Shown one piece after another: positions 62,607 to 64,000 of a stretch of DNA of 64,000 bases. The notes under the pieces were generated by a model, which saw only the letters and a program-made list of their open reading frames with translations, searched no databases and was not told the origin of the DNA. Origin of the DNA: JANQGG01 sp964642175 (GTDB lineage Bacteria; Bacteroidota; Chlorobiia; Chlorobiales; Chloroherpetonaceae); the NCBI GenBank assembly GCA_964642175.1, contig CAZXOK010000003.1, positions 186,001 through 250,000 on the forward strand. Reading direction: 5' to 3'. Each line of letters opens with the position of its first letter. Position 1 is the first letter of the stretch. A program made the translations under genes and the position numbers.

Positions 62607-64000
62607 ATGGAACGACTGATTCTCAAGTACCTCATTGATGGTATCATTCTGTTTTTTGCAACATTTATTGCTTTTGTCCTTCGTTTAGAACCCACAGATT
62701 CACCCTACATTCAATCTGCTTTTTCAGTTGCAGTGATTTTATTCCCCATAAAAGTCGGCGTTTTTTTTATCTCCGCAATTCATAAGCAATCCTGGCGTAA
62801 CATAAGTGTCAGGGATCTGCTTAGTATCATTGTTGGTGTCATCATATTTAGTTTAATCTCTTTAATCATAGCTGGTATTCTCAGACCTTACATTTTTTTT
62901 CCATTGAGTGTACCAGTTATTGAAGGGATGATACTTTTATTGAGCTTGTCATTTGTCAGATTAATGGCACGTGTAGCCGATAACTATATAAAAACGAAAA
63001 AGGTACCCAAAGAAAACAAAAGAAGAGTGCTAATCATAGGTGCTGGGGAATCTGGAACCATGATAGCCAGGGAGATGATGCGTCACCCAGAATCCGGATA
63101 TCAACCCGTCGGGTTTTTAGATGATGATCCAAAAAAAGTAAAAAAGTATTTTGTTGGACTGCCAGTATTTGGAACATCCTCTGAAATTGCAGAATGGGCA
63201 AAATTAAAGACAATAGATGAGATTTTAATCGCGATGCCTTCGGAAGCAGGTGGTGTGATAAGAAATATGGTTCATGCCGCACAGGCTGCTAAAATCAAAT
63301 GCCGAACGATGCCTGCTTTGCATGAACTCATCAGTGAAAAAGTCTCCATTTCCCAAATTCGCGAAGTTGATGTTGAAGATTTACTTCGAAGAAAACCTGT
63401 TGAACTAGAAAATCATATTATTGAAGAGTATTTAAAAAATAAAACCGTATTAGTAACAGGTGCAGGTGGATCTATTGGCTCTGAAATTGTAAGACAGATT
63501 GTTAAATTTCAACCTAAAACAATTCTTCTTGTTGGCCGGGGTGAAAACAGCATCTATTTGGTTGAAGAAGAGTTAAAGCGATTTTACGAACTCGGGGTAA
63601 CAATTATCCCGATTATTGCAGATGTCAGGGATAAAGACAGCCTGCAATTGGTTTTTAATCAATATTCGCCTCAAGTTGTGTTTCATGCCGGTGCTCATAA
63701 ACACGTGCCCTTAATGGAGTCTAATCCCCATCAGGCTATATTAAATAACGTGGGTGGCACGAAGAATCTTGTTGAACTGGCCTTAAAACACAATGTAGTT
63801 CGTTTTGTAAATATTTCTACGGATAAAGCGGTTAACCCGACATCTATCATGGGGGCTTCCAAGCGAGTAGCAGAGTATGTTGTAGAATGGGCAAGCCGGC
63901 AAGCTAATGAGAATCAAAGCTTTGTATCGGTTCGTTTTGGAAATGTATTGGGCAGCCGGGGAAGCGTGGTTCCAAAATTTAAAGAACAAATCAAACGAGG
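62607..64000 (+). CDS. pglF: PglF/CapD-type UDP-N-acetylglucosamine 4,6-dehydratase (3' end outside window)
   Basis: The frame runs from the ATG at 62607 to the window edge, about 464 residues without a stop. Four N-terminal membrane helices are followed by a first Rossmann domain (RVLIIGAGESGTMIAREMM) and a second NAD-binding domain (TVLVTGAGGSIGSEIVRQIV), with STDKAVNPTSIMGASKR carrying the active-site residues of inverting and retaining dehydratases of this class. It converts UDP-GlcNAc to the 4-keto-6-deoxy sugar. The order F-E-D-C on the same strand (pglC first) gives the full diacetylbacillosamine route. The C-terminus is not seen. Confidence 0.94.
   Translation, partial: MERLILKYLIDGIILFFATFIAFVLRLEPTDSPYIQSAFSVAVILFPIKVGVFFISAIHKQSWRNISVRDLLSIIVGVIIFSLISLIIAGILRPYIFFPLSVPVIEGMILLLSLSFVRLMARVADNYIKTKKVPKENKRRVLIIGAGESGTMIAREMMRHPESGYQPVGFLDDDPKKVKKYFVGLPVFGTSSEIAEWAKLKTIDEILIAMPSEAGGVIRNMVHAAQAAKIKCRTMPALHELISEKVSISQIREVDVEDLLRRKPVELENHIIEEYLKNKTVLVTGAGGSIGSEIVRQIVKFQPKTILLVGRGENSIYLVEEELKRFYELGVTIIPIIADVRDKDSLQLVFNQYSPQVVFHAGAHKHVPLMESNPHQAILNNVGGTKNLVELALKHNVVRFVNISTDKAVNPTSIMGASKRVAEYVVEWASRQANENQSFVSVRFGNVLGSRGSVVPKFKEQIKR

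Noticed and set aside
1..64000. CRISPR arrays, tRNA or rRNA genes
   Set aside because: No regularly spaced repeats and no tRNA or rRNA motifs were seen; a covariance search would be the decisive test.

Overview
The window looks like chromosome from a Gram-negative member of the FCB group (Bacteroidota, Balneolota, Calditrichota or relatives). The signs are two TonB-dependent receptors with FCB-style partners, a PorQ-like outer-membrane protein of the type IX secretion family, a BtuG-like propeller lipoprotein, class II lipoproteins, several start codons without a Shine-Dalgarno sequence, and a DnaQ-UvrC-type fusion nuclease. I cannot name the genus from sequence alone. By eye the first 36 kb is of moderate G+C, and composition falls in the last 27 kb.

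Region 1 (1-5.3 kb, minus strand) is a decayed electron-transfer locus. It holds ccmF, a frameshifted apbE, and two tandem copies of a gene encoding a one-CXXCH cytochrome joined to an outer-membrane barrel. Both copies are damaged: one by nonsense and frameshift lesions plus a deletion that joins it to apbE, the other by a lost ATG and an in-frame TAA.

Region 2 (5.8-26.8 kb) is mostly housekeeping: a TPR protein, aroE, a transglutaminase-like protein, lspA, tatD, a DsbD-like reductase with a redoxin, ilvE, holB, ccmB, a WrbA-like flavoprotein, a PfkB kinase, a divergent GH13 protein, truA, an M48 lipoprotein, a PorQ-like protein, a DnaQ/GIY-YIG fusion, and a secreted TonB-C protein.

Region 3 (27.2-36.8 kb) is outer-membrane uptake. 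A TonB-dependent receptor with a beta-helix-type lipoprotein of unknown substrate comes first. It is followed by a complete vitamin B12 module: cobalamin riboswitch, BtuB-like receptor, BtuG-like lipoprotein and cobO. tadA and an unknown coiled-coil protein close the region.

Region 4 (37.5 kb to the right edge) is a large surface-polysaccharide locus on the plus strand. It has a Wzx flippase, a Wzy polymerase, at least four glycosyltransferases and four acetyltransferases. Three YdjC-type deacetylases lie next to GT4 genes, and there are three ATP-grasp proteins, one fused to an SDR epimerase. There is a dTDP-3-acetamido-3,6-dideoxyhexose set (rmlA, two tandem ketoisomerases, acetyltransferase, aminotransferase; no rmlB seen), and a terminal pglC-D-E-F-like set that would make UDP-N,N'-diacetylbacillosamine and start the chain. 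The middle (about 45.6-52.6 kb) is strikingly AT-rich and is bordered on the left by a GT2 pseudogene, IS5 and IS630 relics, and an IS200-like element with its terminal hairpins. It looks like an acquired cassette.
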